From the NCBI RefSeq assembly GCF_051466335.1, contig NZ_CP195793.1, forward strand, positions 434,001 to 498,000: DNA of 64,000 nt, in the 5' to 3' direction. The stretch is from Planctomicrobium sp051466335. Its GTDB lineage: Bacteria; Planctomycetota; Planctomycetia; Planctomycetales; Planctomycetaceae. This document shows, in pieces, positions 45,446 through 55,600 of this stretch (position 1 is the first letter of the stretch; every line of letters starts with the position of its first letter). Position numbers and translations under genes: made by a program. The notes under the pieces are model-generated. The model was not told where the DNA came from. It saw only the letters and a list, made by a program, of their open reading frames with translations, and did no database searches.

Positions 45446-46975
45446 TCATTCAACCGGTCGAGACAGATGATGCGGGCTGACCGGAAGACGACTTCCATCC
45501 TGCTCAGCGAGTCGAAGCTCGAGTTCGAGAATCAATTGTGGACCGAGCACGTGTTCGATTCGATCGGCGTCATAATCCGCCTGACTTGGAGCGACATCCG
45601 CGTAATTGATGAGGTACAGCTCCCAAAGCCGGTGATTCCTCACAGCGCGTCTGGCCAGCGCAGCTCCATCAGGCGTGAGGCTGAACGTGAGATCCGCATG
45701 CTGATTCAATTTTCCATCCAGCACGCCGGAAAGAAGCAGCCGCTCTAACTGTGTTGAAGACCAAGAGCGAGCTGCCAACAGTTGTTGTCTGGAAAGTCGA
45801 AATTGAAGCAACTGGTGTTCGGAAACATCATGTCCAGGGCTGCTCATTTCGATGAGTTCATAGGCGGTCCTGAGCAGGTCCATGCGTCCGATTCGTTGTT
45901 TGAGCCGACGCTGCTCCCACCATCTCCAGAGCAGTCCACGTTTGGTGCCGAAGACCAGACTGATCGCAAACAGAAAACTGCCACTCAAGACAATGACCGC
46001 CCCGGCAGCCAGTTTCGGAGCCATCGCACTCAGCAATGTCCCCAGCGCCGCCGAGAGGGCCCCAATCAAGGCAGCAATGGCGGTGAGTCCGGCAACTCGG
46101 TCGGACCAGAATCGGGCACTGGCTGCTGGAATAATTAAGATCGCGACGACGAGAATCAATCCGACAGTCTGCATTCCGACAATGGTCACCCCGGCCACCA
46201 AACCGATCAGCAACGCATCCAGCCACGCCACGCGCCAGCCCGAAGCACTGGCGAAATTGCGATCGAACGAAAGCAATGTGAATTCTTTAAAAAGCAGCAG
46301 CACCACCAGCACCAACAAGATCGATCCGATAGCGAAAATCCAGACATCAGACTCGACGAGCGACGCTGTCTTGCCGTTCAAAAAATCTTTCAACCCCGCT
46401 TTGCTCGCTGATGGAATGCGTACGATCACGGTCAGAAGAGCGGTTCCCAACCCGTAAAACAGACTCAGCACAATGGCCAGTGCAGCGTCTGCCCGGACAC
46501 GGGAAAAGCGATCGATCACCATGACGCAGAGTGCTCCGGTAATCCCTGCGACAAACGCCCCCGTCATCAGCATCGGCAGGTTCTTCGCACTGCCGGGTGC
46601 GATCACCTGCGAGATGATAAACGCGATGGCGATTCCCGGGAGTGCGGAGTGCCCGACAACATCTCCAATCAGCGACTGCCGCCGGAGAAGCATAAACACC
46701 CCCACGATGCCGCCAGACATCCCCAGCAAAGTTGTGCCGATCAAAACAACGCACGTGTTGTAGTCCCGGAGGCTCAACACCCGAATCAGTGTTTCACGAA
46801 CGGATGCGGTCTCAGCAGCACTCGCAGCAGCAGGGAAGCAGGAGAACAAAGCGATCAACAGGCTGCATGCCGTCACGTAGCGACGACTCAAAATGGCACT
46901 CCTCCCGGAAATCCAACGGACGATCGACTGACGTTGGCCGGAATAACGAGCAGATTGATTCGCCTCTTGCTTCAA
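45446..46975 (-). CDS. Metal (Mn/Zn/Fe) ABC transporter permease fused to a DtxR-type C-terminal domain
   Basis: 509 residues. After an N-terminal hydrophobic segment (PAAASA) comes an ABC-3 permease domain (about 60-355) with MSGGIVGVFMLLRRQSLIGDVVGHSALPGIA. The C-terminal 140 residues resemble the winged-helix and dimerisation/metal-binding part of DtxR/MntR regulators (LTPDGAALARRAVRNHRLWELYL, then YDADRIEHVLGP). The fusion would place a metal-sensing domain on the cytoplasmic side of the permease. TTG start at 46975 has GGAAG 6 bases upstream. It lies 18 bases after the ATPase gene. No substrate-binding protein is encoded nearby. Confidence 0.88.
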   Translation of the reverse strand: MKQEANQSARYSGQRQSIVRWISGRSAILSRRYVTACSLLIALFSCFPAAASAAETASVRETLIRVLSLRDYNTCVVLIGTTLLGMSGGIVGVFMLLRRQSLIGDVVGHSALPGIAIAFIISQVIAPGSAKNLPMLMTGAFVAGITGALCVMVIDRFSRVRADAALAIVLSLFYGLGTALLTVIVRIPSASKAGLKDFLNGKTASLVESDVWIFAIGSILLVLVVLLLFKEFTLLSFDRNFASASGWRVAWLDALLIGLVAGVTIVGMQTVGLILVVAILIIPAASARFWSDRVAGLTAIAALIGALSAALGTLLSAMAPKLAAGAVIVLSGSFLFAISLVFGTKRGLLWRWWEQRRLKQRIGRMDLLRTAYELIEMSSPGHDVSEHQLLQFRLSRQQLLAARSWSSTQLERLLLSGVLDGKLNQHADLTFSLTPDGAALARRAVRNHRLWELYLINYADVAPSQADYDADRIEHVLGPQLILELELRLAEQDGSRLPVSPHHLSRPVE

Positions 46976-46993
46976 GCAGAGCTTCCTTCAGAG

Positions 46994-47770
46994 TTATTGA
47001 TCCGCGATCCGCTTACTGACCTGATCCAGTAGCGACAACTTCCCTCCATAAGTCCTTTTCAGGTTTTCGGCTGTGAAGACTGTTTCTTTAGGACCTGAAG
47101 CGACCTTGCGCAGATTCAACAGCAGCACTTCATCGAAATACTCATTCACAGTCTGCAAATCGTGGTGAACGACAAGTGCCGTTTTTCCCGCGGAACGCAG
47201 GTCCTGCAGTATGGAAACAATGGCTCGTTCCGTCGCAGCATCGACACCGGCGAACGGTTCATCCATCAGATACAGGTCGGCATCTTGAGCCAGAGCCCGT
47301 GCGAGAAAGACCCGTTGCTGCTGGCCGCCGGAAAGTTGTCGGATCTGCCTGTGGGCATAGTCCGCCATCCCGACACGGTCGAGTGCTTCCAGAGCTTGAT
47401 CGCGATACTTTTTGGTGACACGACGACACCAGCCAATTTTTCGGTACAGCCCCATTGCAGCGACATCGAGAGCGTTCACAGGGAAATCCCAGTCGACGCT
47501 CGTTCGCTGCGGCACATAAGCAACGCGATCGCGAACCTTTCGATAGGGCCTTCCAAAAAAAGAAATCGATCCAGACACCTTGGGAACGAGATCGAGCGAG
47601 GCCTTGATCAGCGTACTTTTTCCCGCCCCGTTGGGCCCAAGGATCGCGATCAGCTTTCCCGGTGAAGCTGAGTAGTCGACATCCCAAACGACTGGACGAC
47701 GTTGATACGCGACAGTTAAGTCACGGATCGACAACGGCGAGTTGGCGGGATGAACAGGGGATCCACTCAT
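46994..47770 (-). CDS. Metal ABC transporter ATP-binding protein
   Basis: 258 residues. Walker A GPNGAGKST, ABC signature LSGGQQQR, Walker B LYLMDEPFAG and the H-loop VVHHDLQ are all present. The sequence is of the MntA/ZnuC type that drives uptake of Mn, Zn or Fe. It is upstream of and probably cotranscribed with the permease-DtxR fusion. The 264 bases to the divergent M50 gene contain no gene and no clear Fur, Zur or MntR box that I could recognise. Confidence 0.93.
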   Translation of the reverse strand: MSGSPVHPANSPLSIRDLTVAYQRRPVVWDVDYSASPGKLIAILGPNGAGKSTLIKASLDLVPKVSGSISFFGRPYRKVRDRVAYVPQRTSVDWDFPVNALDVAAMGLYRKIGWCRRVTKKYRDQALEALDRVGMADYAHRQIRQLSGGQQQRVFLARALAQDADLYLMDEPFAGVDAATERAIVSILQDLRSAGKTALVVHHDLQTVNEYFDEVLLLNLRKVASGPKETVFTAENLKRTYGGKLSLLDQVSKRIADQ

Positions 47771-48034
47771 GCTTCAACCATGCTTCCGTGCACCACAGAA
47801 GCCTCGGGATGAACAACTGATTTGGCAGGTTTCATCGACTGATGTACCGGAATACACCAAGGGAAACCTTTTCGGGAATTGATCTTATAGAGTTCGAGGC
47901 GAACAATGTAGCCAATGCTCCACTTTCCCCGAGACAGCATTACCGCTACCTTGGCCCGATTGCCCGCTTCCTCAGAGACATCATGCGGGAACTTGCGACC
48001 AGCGATTGCTGGTTTTTGATGAAATGGATCTGTA

Positions 48035-48736
48035 ATGCTTGGCCCAGTTCAGCCGACCAACTTTGACGCCCAGTTTTCAATCGCTCGAATTCCAGTTCGA
48101 ATTTCAATCTGGTTCTGGGTCGGTGCAACGGTTTTGGGGTTCGGTTTACTGGAAATGGGAGTTGAGTACCTGATTGCCTGGTGGCTCGTCGTACTCGTTT
48201 CCATTCTGATCCACGAGTTGGGGCATGCTCTCGTCGCAAGAGCATTCGGGTACCGCCCCCGGATTTTGCTTTACCAATTCGGAGGACTCGCCATGTACGA
48301 GCCTTACGGAAACTACACCCCGCAGAAATCAATCGCGATTTCTCTGGCGGGGCCGGGTGCCGGCTTTTTGTTCTTCGGGGTCCTCTGGCTCTTAAATCGA
48401 TTCGCGCTCCCGTACCTCCCCATCATGCCCGAAAACTTCGAGATGATGCTGAGTTTCGTTCTCCTCCGATTGTTTTACATCAACCTGTGGTGGGGACTCG
48501 TCAATTTACTGCCAGTATTCCCGCTCGATGGGGGACAGGTTTGTCTGGCTCTGTGTTCGATGAAAGGGCGCGATAAGGGGCGAAAGATCGCGTTATGGAT
48601 CAGCATTGTGACCGCTGCCATCGCTGGGACATACTTCCTGATGCAAGGAAGAACGTTCGCTGTCATGCTGTTTTTTGTACTGGGCTTTAACAGCTACCAG
48701 TCGCTGCAGGATGGTGAGTCCCGCGATTCATTCTGA
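48035..48736 (+). CDS. M50-family membrane metallopeptidase (site-2 protease-like)
   Basis: 233 residues with about six hydrophobic segments. The zinc site is HELGH at 60-64 and the distal motif is NLLPVFPLDGG with D165. Members cleave transmembrane proteins within the membrane, such as anti-sigma factors; no CBS or PDZ domain is attached here. The substrate is unknown. Divergent from the metal ABC genes. Confidence 0.9.
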   Translation: MLGPVQPTNFDAQFSIARIPVRISIWFWVGATVLGFGLLEMGVEYLIAWWLVVLVSILIHELGHALVARAFGYRPRILLYQFGGLAMYEPYGNYTPQKSIAISLAGPGAGFLFFGVLWLLNRFALPYLPIMPENFEMMLSFVLLRLFYINLWWGLVNLLPVFPLDGGQVCLALCSMKGRDKGRKIALWISIVTAAIAGTYFLMQGRTFAVMLFFVLGFNSYQSLQDGESRDSF

Positions 48737-48770
48737 TCAGTGGGTGACTGAAGGAGTCACTCTATATACA

Positions 48771-48799
48771 AAAACAGCCGACGTGTGAACGTCGACTGT
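48771..48799 (-). terminator. Rho-independent terminator of the second csp gene
   Basis: CAGTCGACGT pairs with ACGTCGGCTG (one wobble) around a 4-base loop; on the minus strand it is followed by TTTTTG. Located about 22 bases past the csp stop, between convergent genes. Confidence 0.85.
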
Positions 48800-48821
48800 T
48801 TCAGTGAGTCCGAGTCCGGTA

Positions 48822-49019
48822 CTACACAGGCTTAACGTTTTCTGCGCGTGGCCCCTTAGGACCGCGACCTTCGTTGAAGGAAACGCGTTGTCCTTCGTGG
48901 AGGTCTTCGATTCGCACGCCTTCGAGATTCGACATGTGGAAGAACAGGTCAGCACCCTTTCCTGTGTCGATAAATCCGAAACCCTTATCTGTAATCTTCT
49001 TGATTGTGCCTTCAGCCAT
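48822..49019 (-). CDS. Cold-shock domain protein (second copy)
   Basis: 65 residues, one cold-shock domain. RNP1 is KGFGFI at 12-17 and RNP2 is DLFFHMS at 24-30, ending in GPKGPRAENVKPV. It is a paralogue of the protein at 3938-4135, with the same length and similar core. A ribosome site (AGGAAG) precedes the ATG at 49019. Stand-alone gene with its own terminator and probable promoter (49102-49130). Confidence 0.95.
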   Translation of the reverse strand: MAEGTIKKITDKGFGFIDTGKGADLFFHMSNLEGVRIEDLHEGQRVSFNEGRGPKGPRAENVKPV

Positions 49020-49101
49020 CTTCCATCTACTTCCTGATTAAGCCTGTGTGTACGATGTTGCCCAACAAGACGAATTTGAGCTGAGTCCACCGAACAAACT
49101 G

Positions 49102-49130
49102 ATATTGACCGGAATTGTTCTAATGGTCAA
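49102..49130 (-). promoter_or_regulatory. Possible sigma-70-type promoter of the second csp gene
   Basis: On the minus strand TTGACC (49125-49130) and CAATAT (49102-49107) are 17 bases apart. The -35 is good; the -10 is weak (3 of 6). It would give a leader of about 75 bases. Visual call only. Confidence 0.35.
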
Positions 49131-49163
49131 CGTCGGCCGCAGAATTCTGTCGCATTGCCGAAA

Positions 49164-49967
49164 CTATTGTGCAGGTTTGAGCAGTTCAAACGGCACGTAA
49201 AACTTGGCATAACACCGCCCGTTTGAGTACCGCTGGCCGCGTGGATCTTCGACCAAAACCGTTGCCCGCTTTGTGATTCGATTGATTATTCCCACGTATT
49301 CAGCCCCTTCCAGTTGAAATTTCACCCGACTTCCGGGCTGCAATCCAAATTGTTTTGAGGCGCGTTCTCGGGGAGTCACCAGCGCGTGCCGATGCTCCGT
49401 GTGGCCAAATCGCAAACCGGCAATTTTTTGAAATCTTCCGGCTGCGCAGTTGGAATCGTCCCAGAGAAGCATCTCAATCAGGTGCACCATTTCGTGCTCG
49501 AAGATCCTCTGGAGGGCTTCCAGACGGTTTTTGCACTCGATCCCGGTCACTTTGACGGTCCTTCTGACATCGTGAAATGTCTGAAAGAGCAGGGTGGAAG
49601 AGACCGTAATCTCGTAGGACTTGCTCTGAGGAGCATTTCGACGCTGAAATCGAGTCGTCTTTCCTCCAGCGGAAGTCATTCGACTCGAAATTCGGAAGTT
49701 GAGCGGGACGCCATTGAGCTGCTGGTGACAAAATCCTCCAAAGAACTGATCATCATAGAGTTCAAAGAGTTGCTGCAGATCTTTGGGGTGAAATTGCGTG
49801 AAATTTGCCGCGTCCATTACGTTGGAATTCGCGAGCAATGCTCGATGGATGGTACGCTGTCGCCTGACAATTTCTGCTGGCGAAGGAGATGGGAGTTCGA
49901 GGTGTGTCAGGAGCGTCAGAGGGCGCATTGCAACGAAATCAGAACATGTCGAAGAAGAATGGCCCAT
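49164..49967 (-). CDS. SprT-like zinc metallopeptidase domain protein
   Basis: About 267 residues. The central domain (about 65-180) has YDDQFFGG and the zinc motif HEMVH at about 158-162, typical of SprT/Spartan-like proteins, followed by a His-rich HTEHRH. The C-terminal 70 residues form a small beta-rich domain (VKFQLEGAEYVGIINRITKRATVLV). Spartan proteins cleave DNA-protein crosslinks; function of bacterial relatives is mostly unknown. Start uncertain: ATG at 49967, TTG at 49976 and ATG at 49919-49928 are all possible. Confidence 0.8.
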   Translation of the reverse strand: MGHSSSTCSDFVAMRPLTLLTHLELPSPSPAEIVRRQRTIHRALLANSNVMDAANFTQFHPKDLQQLFELYDDQFFGGFCHQQLNGVPLNFRISSRMTSAGGKTTRFQRRNAPQSKSYEITVSSTLLFQTFHDVRRTVKVTGIECKNRLEALQRIFEHEMVHLIEMLLWDDSNCAAGRFQKIAGLRFGHTEHRHALVTPRERASKQFGLQPGSRVKFQLEGAEYVGIINRITKRATVLVEDPRGQRYSNGRCYAKFYVPFELLKPAQ

Positions 49968-50126
49968 CTTAAGCAAAGATCACATTTGCAGTAAGCCCAT
50001 CGTCAGGGGCTGAAGGTCGTGGTTCCTCGCTCGGCGGAATACACTGGTTGGGCTCCCCGGAAACTGCAGTTCAGAGCTGCCTCACGACGAGTCACAACGC
50101 TCACTTTTAAGCCGATCGCCAGAACT

Positions 50127-50393
50127 ATGGATCAAAAAAAATCGCTTCCACTGACTCACGCGGTCTCACCCGGACGTTACCGCCATTACAAAGGAAACGA
50201 ATACACGGTGCTCGGGATCGCCCGTCATAGCGAAACCGAAGAGGAACTGGTCGTTTATCGACAAGAATATGGTGAATTTGGACTCTGGGTACGACCAGCT
50301 TCCATGTTCACTGAATTGGTTGAGGTGAATGGGAATTCCGTTCCCCGCTTTAAATTTCTCCACGCAGACTCAGGGGCAGATCATGCGAACTGA
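50127..50393 (+). CDS. DUF1653 domain protein
   Basis: 88 residues with the DUF1653 pattern PGRYRHYKGNEYTVLGIARHSETEE, LVVYRQEYGE and LWVRPASMF. These are short beta-rich proteins of unknown biochemical role. The frame is open from 50019, but conserved sequence starts at the ATG at 50127. The next gene starts within its last codons (11-base overlap). Confidence 0.85.
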   Translation: MDQKKSLPLTHAVSPGRYRHYKGNEYTVLGIARHSETEEELVVYRQEYGEFGLWVRPASMFTELVEVNGNSVPRFKFLHADSGADHAN

Positions 50394-50961
50394 ACGGGAA
50401 AAAATGCTGACGGGCGAACTTTATCACGCATCGGATCCAGAACTGGTTCAGTTGCACACAGATGCCCTGAATCTGCTGCATACGCTTAATCACGCCAGGA
50501 TGGATGAAGCGGAACTCAAAAGGGAAACTCTTTGCCAGCTACTTGGCTCAGGCGGCGACACGGTGACGATTCAGCCTCCGTTTTACTGCGACTATGGGAA
50601 GAATATTTTTCTGGGGAAAAAGGTCTTCTTCAACTTCAACTGCGTCGTTCTGGATGTCTGTGAAGTGCACATCGGCGATTTCACCTTATTTGCCCCTGCT
50701 GTCCAGATTTACGCGGCAGCACACCCCTTTGATCGGGAATTACGTCGAGAAGTTGAGTTTGGGAAACCCATTTTTATCGGTTCAGATGTGTGGGTTGGCG
50801 GAGGAGCCATCATCTGCCCGGGTGTCCGAATCGGTTCGAACACCATTATTGGAGCCGGGAGTGTTGTCACACGGGACATCCCGGATGGAGTCGTCGCTGT
50901 GGGAAACCCTTGCCGCGTCCTCCGCGACATTAACGACAACGACCAGACAGCGATTGTTTAA
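50383..50961 (+). CDS. Hexapeptide-repeat O-acetyltransferase (maltose/galactoside type)
   Basis: 192 residues. The N-terminal MLTGELYHASDPEL segment and the left-handed beta-helix (IFLGKKVFFNFNCVVLD to GSVVTRDIPDGVVAVGNP) are those of the maltose/galactoside acetyltransferase family, with the catalytic His in YAAAHPFD. It transfers acetyl from acetyl-CoA to a sugar hydroxyl; the real substrate is unknown. AGGGG precedes the ATG at 50383. Confidence 0.93.
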   Translation: MRTEREKMLTGELYHASDPELVQLHTDALNLLHTLNHARMDEAELKRETLCQLLGSGGDTVTIQPPFYCDYGKNIFLGKKVFFNFNCVVLDVCEVHIGDFTLFAPAVQIYAAAHPFDRELRREVEFGKPIFIGSDVWVGGGAIICPGVRIGSNTIIGAGSVVTRDIPDGVVAVGNPCRVLRDINDNDQTAIV

Positions 50962-50967
50962 CTCGAT

Positions 50968-51294
50968 ATGGTTGAGAATATTTTCAAGCAGATCCCCTCG
51001 AAAATTCAGGCCGAGCTGACTCAAAATCTCCTTCAGAGCGGGAATATTCGAATCGAACGAATTATCTCAGAAGGGCACGCGAGTCCTCCAGCTTTCTGGT
51101 ATGACCAGGAAGATGCCGAATGGGTCATCGTCTTGCAGGGTGAAGCCCGTCTCGACATCGAAGGCTCACCAGAATCCATTCCTCTGGGGGTGGGAGACCA
51201 TTACTTCCTTCCTGCGCATTGCCGACACCGGGTCAGTTGGACGTCTCCTGATGTTCAAACCATCTGGCTCGTGGTCTTCATCCAGCAGCACTGA
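50968..51294 (+). CDS. Cupin-domain protein
   Basis: 108 residues forming a single small cupin barrel: EWVIVLQGEARLDIEG in the first half and VGDHYFLPAHCRHRV in the second, where His residues could bind a metal. Often found next to metabolic enzymes; substrate unknown. Starts 6 bases after the acetyltransferase stop and is probably in the same transcript. The 158 bases downstream contain no gene. Confidence 0.88.
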   Translation: MVENIFKQIPSKIQAELTQNLLQSGNIRIERIISEGHASPPAFWYDQEDAEWVIVLQGEARLDIEGSPESIPLGVGDHYFLPAHCRHRVSWTSPDVQTIWLVVFIQQH

Positions 51295-51452
51295 CGGGAA
51301 TCGCATCGCTTCGTGTTGCGTGCTTGATACCCCTTCCCTGACGATTTCGATTCATCGCCGAATGGTCGAATCCCGCGAATTTCCAATGGTTGGCAAATCC
51401 ACTAAGATTTCGAGAACTCGATTGGGAATGCTAGCTGTTTTCAGGTGTTTTT

Positions 51453-52373
51453 ATGGCGATGGCGGTAGTGAAGTGTGAGGTCACACAGGAGCAGGTTGGG
51501 CGGATTGACCTGCTTGTTCAGGCGTTGACATCTCGTTCCCGCTCCGAAGTGAAAGGGCTGTTGCACCTCGACTGCGTTATTTTAAACGGAAATGTCTGCA
51601 AAAAAGGGGGAACGGAAGTCGCAGTTGGGGATACCGTTCAAGTCACTCACGACCCCCACAGTCGCTACAAGGAGCCCAAGAAAGAGATCACGCAGAAATC
51701 CTTTAACGTGATCTTTGAAGACGAACATCTGATCGTCGTCGATAAGTCGGCCGGAATATTAAGCGTTCAGACCGACAAAGGAGGCCAAAAGACCCTCGTC
51801 GACGCAGTGACGTTCTATTTGCGTCGTCGGCATAAGAATGCCCGGGCCGTTCCAGTCCATCGACTGGATCGCGATACCTCGGGCCTGCTTGTTCTCGGAA
51901 AATCCGAGCGGATCGCAAAATCGCTGATTGATCAGTTTCGCGTTCGCAAAGCGGAACGCGAATACCTTGTCATCGTCGCGGGCAAAGTTGCGAAAACCAA
52001 AGGGACTTTTAAGACCTTTATGGCGACGAACAAGCGGTTGCAGCGGTATTCCGTCAACCCGGGCGAAAAAGGCGAATTGGCTATCACTCATTACGAGGTA
52101 GAAAAGCACCTGCGAAACGCCACAGCGATCCGCGCGACACTCGAAACCGGTCGCCGCAACCAGATCCGCGTGCACTTTTCTGAAGTGGGCCATCCGGTCA
52201 TCGGGGATGATCGTTACCGCCCCGATCAGGCAAAGCACCCTGCATGGAAAGCCAAACGTCTTGCTCTCCATGCAGCGAAACTCGGTTTCGAGCACCCCGT
52301 CACGGGAAAGCAAGTGCGGTTCGAGGCTCCAATTCCACCAGACTTCTTGAAATTCATTCGGACTCAGGGCTGA
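51453..52373 (+). CDS. RluA-family pseudouridine synthase with S4 domain
   Basis: 306 residues. An S4-like RNA-binding domain (about 10-75) is followed by the catalytic domain with VHRLDRDTSGLLV; D139 in HRLD is the expected nucleophile. Also present are REYLVIVAG and the C-terminal HPVIGDDRYR motif. The enzyme converts uridine to pseudouridine in rRNA or tRNA; the site is not predictable. The first residues (MAMAV) could also start at the second ATG. Confidence 0.94.
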   Translation: MAMAVVKCEVTQEQVGRIDLLVQALTSRSRSEVKGLLHLDCVILNGNVCKKGGTEVAVGDTVQVTHDPHSRYKEPKKEITQKSFNVIFEDEHLIVVDKSAGILSVQTDKGGQKTLVDAVTFYLRRRHKNARAVPVHRLDRDTSGLLVLGKSERIAKSLIDQFRVRKAEREYLVIVAGKVAKTKGTFKTFMATNKRLQRYSVNPGEKGELAITHYEVEKHLRNATAIRATLETGRRNQIRVHFSEVGHPVIGDDRYRPDQAKHPAWKAKRLALHAAKLGFEHPVTGKQVRFEAPIPPDFLKFIRTQG

Positions 52374-52650
52374 ATAGCGCATTCTTTCGGTGACCCCGAT
52401 GCAATTGCACGATCAATCAAACTGAAGTGAAACCGGCCCGGTCTGAAATCTGAAGTCGCGATCGACAGTAGAGATGGCGGTTTTTGCCGCACTTGAATCA
52501 AATTTCCGCTATTTCGTCCAATTCACGTGCGATATCGTCCAGATTCAGCACGTCCATCTTGTCGCAATCGAACGGATCAAGGTACTAAGGGAACTCTCCA
52601 CGTTCCCCCGGCGGTTCCGCCATCCTTCATACCGAATCCAGTTCGAGATC

Positions 52651-55600
52651 ATGCTCCACCCGATTCTCACAGCTCAAACTCCAGATTGTTCACAAACATC
52701 TGGACGCCGCAGCTTCCGGGCGACTCTCAGCCTGTTCACAATTTGTTTGGTTTGGATGCTGAACAAACCGGTTTTCGCACAGGAATCCTTCGTTGACCCT
52801 GCAGCCGAAGAACAATCCGGCTCACTCTCCTTCCCGGACACCGCGACGAACAATGTGAACGTCGTCCTTCCACCCGATCCAGATGATGTCGATCGAGTCC
52901 TGGGACTCGATGGCCAGATCGGCTTTATCGGGTTGAAAGCGTTCGGCCGTCAGGACAGTATCGTCCCACTGGAACTTTTCCCGTACGTCCTTGGGAATAA
53001 CGAGATCTTCTTCGGGGATATGCGTGGCTTTATCAACATGGAAGGAAAGTTCGGAGGAAACTTCGGACTGGGCTATCGATTCATCGATCCAACCGACACC
53101 GCGTTATTCGGTGTGAATGGCTTCTACGATGTCGACACCTCATCGGGCTCGACATTTCATCAGCTTTCAGTTGGTTGGGAAGCACGCATGAGAATGGCTG
53201 GCTTCTCCGGTAACGTTTACATGCCCGTTGGAAACAAAGAAAAGATCATCGAGCAGTCGATCATTGATCCACGGTTTGATGAGAACCACATTCTGTTCGA
53301 CGTCCGTAGCAAGGTGGGAAAAGCTCTCACTGGTCTCGATGTGAATTTCTCAGCCTATCTTCCAGGTGAGCTGATGCAGGAGCATCAAGTCGAAGCCTTG
53401 GCGGGTTGGTATCACTTCCAGGGTGATGACCAGATCGATGACGTCAACGGCATGAAGTTTCAGCTCCAGGGATATGTCGTACCGTCACTGCAGACGATGA
53501 CATCGATCACCCACGACCAACTCTACGGCACGAATTTCAATATTGGAGTTTCCTGGAGATTCGGAACTCGCGAACTTCCGACAACAAGCCTGCATGGTCA
53601 GCTTCGCCGATTCGTGAATCGTAATTACAACGTCATTCTGGCCAAACGAACCGACGTCGAAAGTGACGTGATCGCCCGCAAAGCAGACGGTTCTGCCATC
53701 ATTGTTCAACACGTCGACAGCACCAACACAGGCGGTACAGGGGCATTCGACAATCCATACTCCACGATCGGGGACGCACAGGCTGATGCATTGCGACCTG
53801 ACTTGATCTTCGTTCACAAAGACTCCGTGTTGAATGAGTCGGTTGTTGTGGGAGACAATCAGGTGCTGCTGGCCGAAGGTAGCGACCACCGATACAAAGA
53901 TCCTCGGTACGGCTGGTTTAATGTTCCTGGCGGCAACAATCCCGGAGGAGAAACTCCACGAATTGTTGCATCCGGAGGGGACGCGGTTCTCATGGGGAAC
54001 AATTCCACAATTAACGGCTTCCAAATCTCCAACAGCGGTGGTCGCGGGATTGTCGCGATCGACAAGAGTAACGTGAGAGTCGCGAATGTTACCGTCGAAA
54101 ACACTTCCGATGATGCAATCTTCCTCGAGAGCGTTGAGAGCAGCTATCTGACCAATGTGAAGGTTGAGGGTTCTGGCGGCAACGGTATTACGATCAAGGA
54201 CATCGACGACTATCTCGGAATTGATGATCTTCAAATTAAAGATGTCGCTGGCGATGGTGTTCACATCGATGGCGGAATGGGCGAGATCTATTTCGCCAAG
54301 AGTCTTCTCATCGAGGAAACCCAGGGAGCGGCGTTCCGTGTGCAGAACATGGAGTCACTCACCGAGGTTGATGACAAGGGGACGACCAGCGTTCTCGACG
54401 ACGTCACCACTGTCACCCCCAGCATCGTAGCGATCGAAAATCTGATCGTCCGTAACGGTGGCGGTGGCTTCGGCGAGGGAATTGTGGCTGAGAACAATGA
54501 AGGACTGATCTCCTTCACCAAAGCAGAAATCACTACCGAAGGAGCAACCGCAGTGAAGGCGGTTGACACGAACGGAATTCTGATTGGCAATGGTCTACTG
54601 ACAGCTAAAAATGCCAGAGCACTGGATTTCGAAGACTCCTCTGTCATCGTCAACCTGACAAGTATTAATGCTGATGGCGGCGATCACGCAATTCGCATGA
54701 AGAATACGAAGGGGACGGTCTCAGTCTTTGGAACTGGCAGCACCCTGAGTTCTGGAGGAACGATCAAGAACACAGACGTTGCCATCCTGATTGAGGACTC
54801 TCCTGAAGGATACGTTGGATTACAACTGGTCGATTTCAAAGACAACGACAAAGTGGCTGTAGTCGACACTGGAAACACTCTGGCCATTTCGCGAGGAACG
54901 ATTTCAGGGACAACCACATCATTCATAGAAGCGACAAACCTAAACTCGCTGCAAATCGCGCAAAACACCTTTGTGGATAACACCATTACTTCCGGAGTTG
55001 GCATCCTGTTCAATGTCGACAAGGAAGGAAGCTATAATGCCTCGATTGGTGGAAACCTCGTCTCCGCGCTCCCTGGAACCTTCTTTGAGGTGAATGGACT
55101 GGCGGGATCAGAGACCGCATCGCTGATCTACGCGTTCCAGTCGAACGCGATTGACCTGTCGAACACAACAGGTTCTGCGGCTGCGACTCTGAACTGGACA
55201 GGTCCACTTGTTGCAAACATCCTCGGAAACAACATCGTCGGATCCGGAACAGGCCAATCCGGATTCAGGATCACCACCGGAGTGGGCTCAGCACTCTCTC
55301 AGGTGCAAGTGAGTGGGAACAAATTCAAGCTGAGTGGAATCAACGGTATCGCCATCGACGCCGATATGGAATCACCGGTGAATTTCTTCGTCGATTCGAA
55401 CCAATTCGACATGAACGGTGCGAACCAGACCGCCGTTCGAGCGAAGATCGGCAAAGCCTCGGGAATTGGAATGGCGGGCAACAAGATTGTTGACTACGCA
55501 GGCGGTGGAACTGGAATTCTATTCACCTCCATTCACGACAAATCCGTCGTGGCGTTGGATAACAATTCAATCGACCTGTCGAGATTTAATACCTTTGTCG

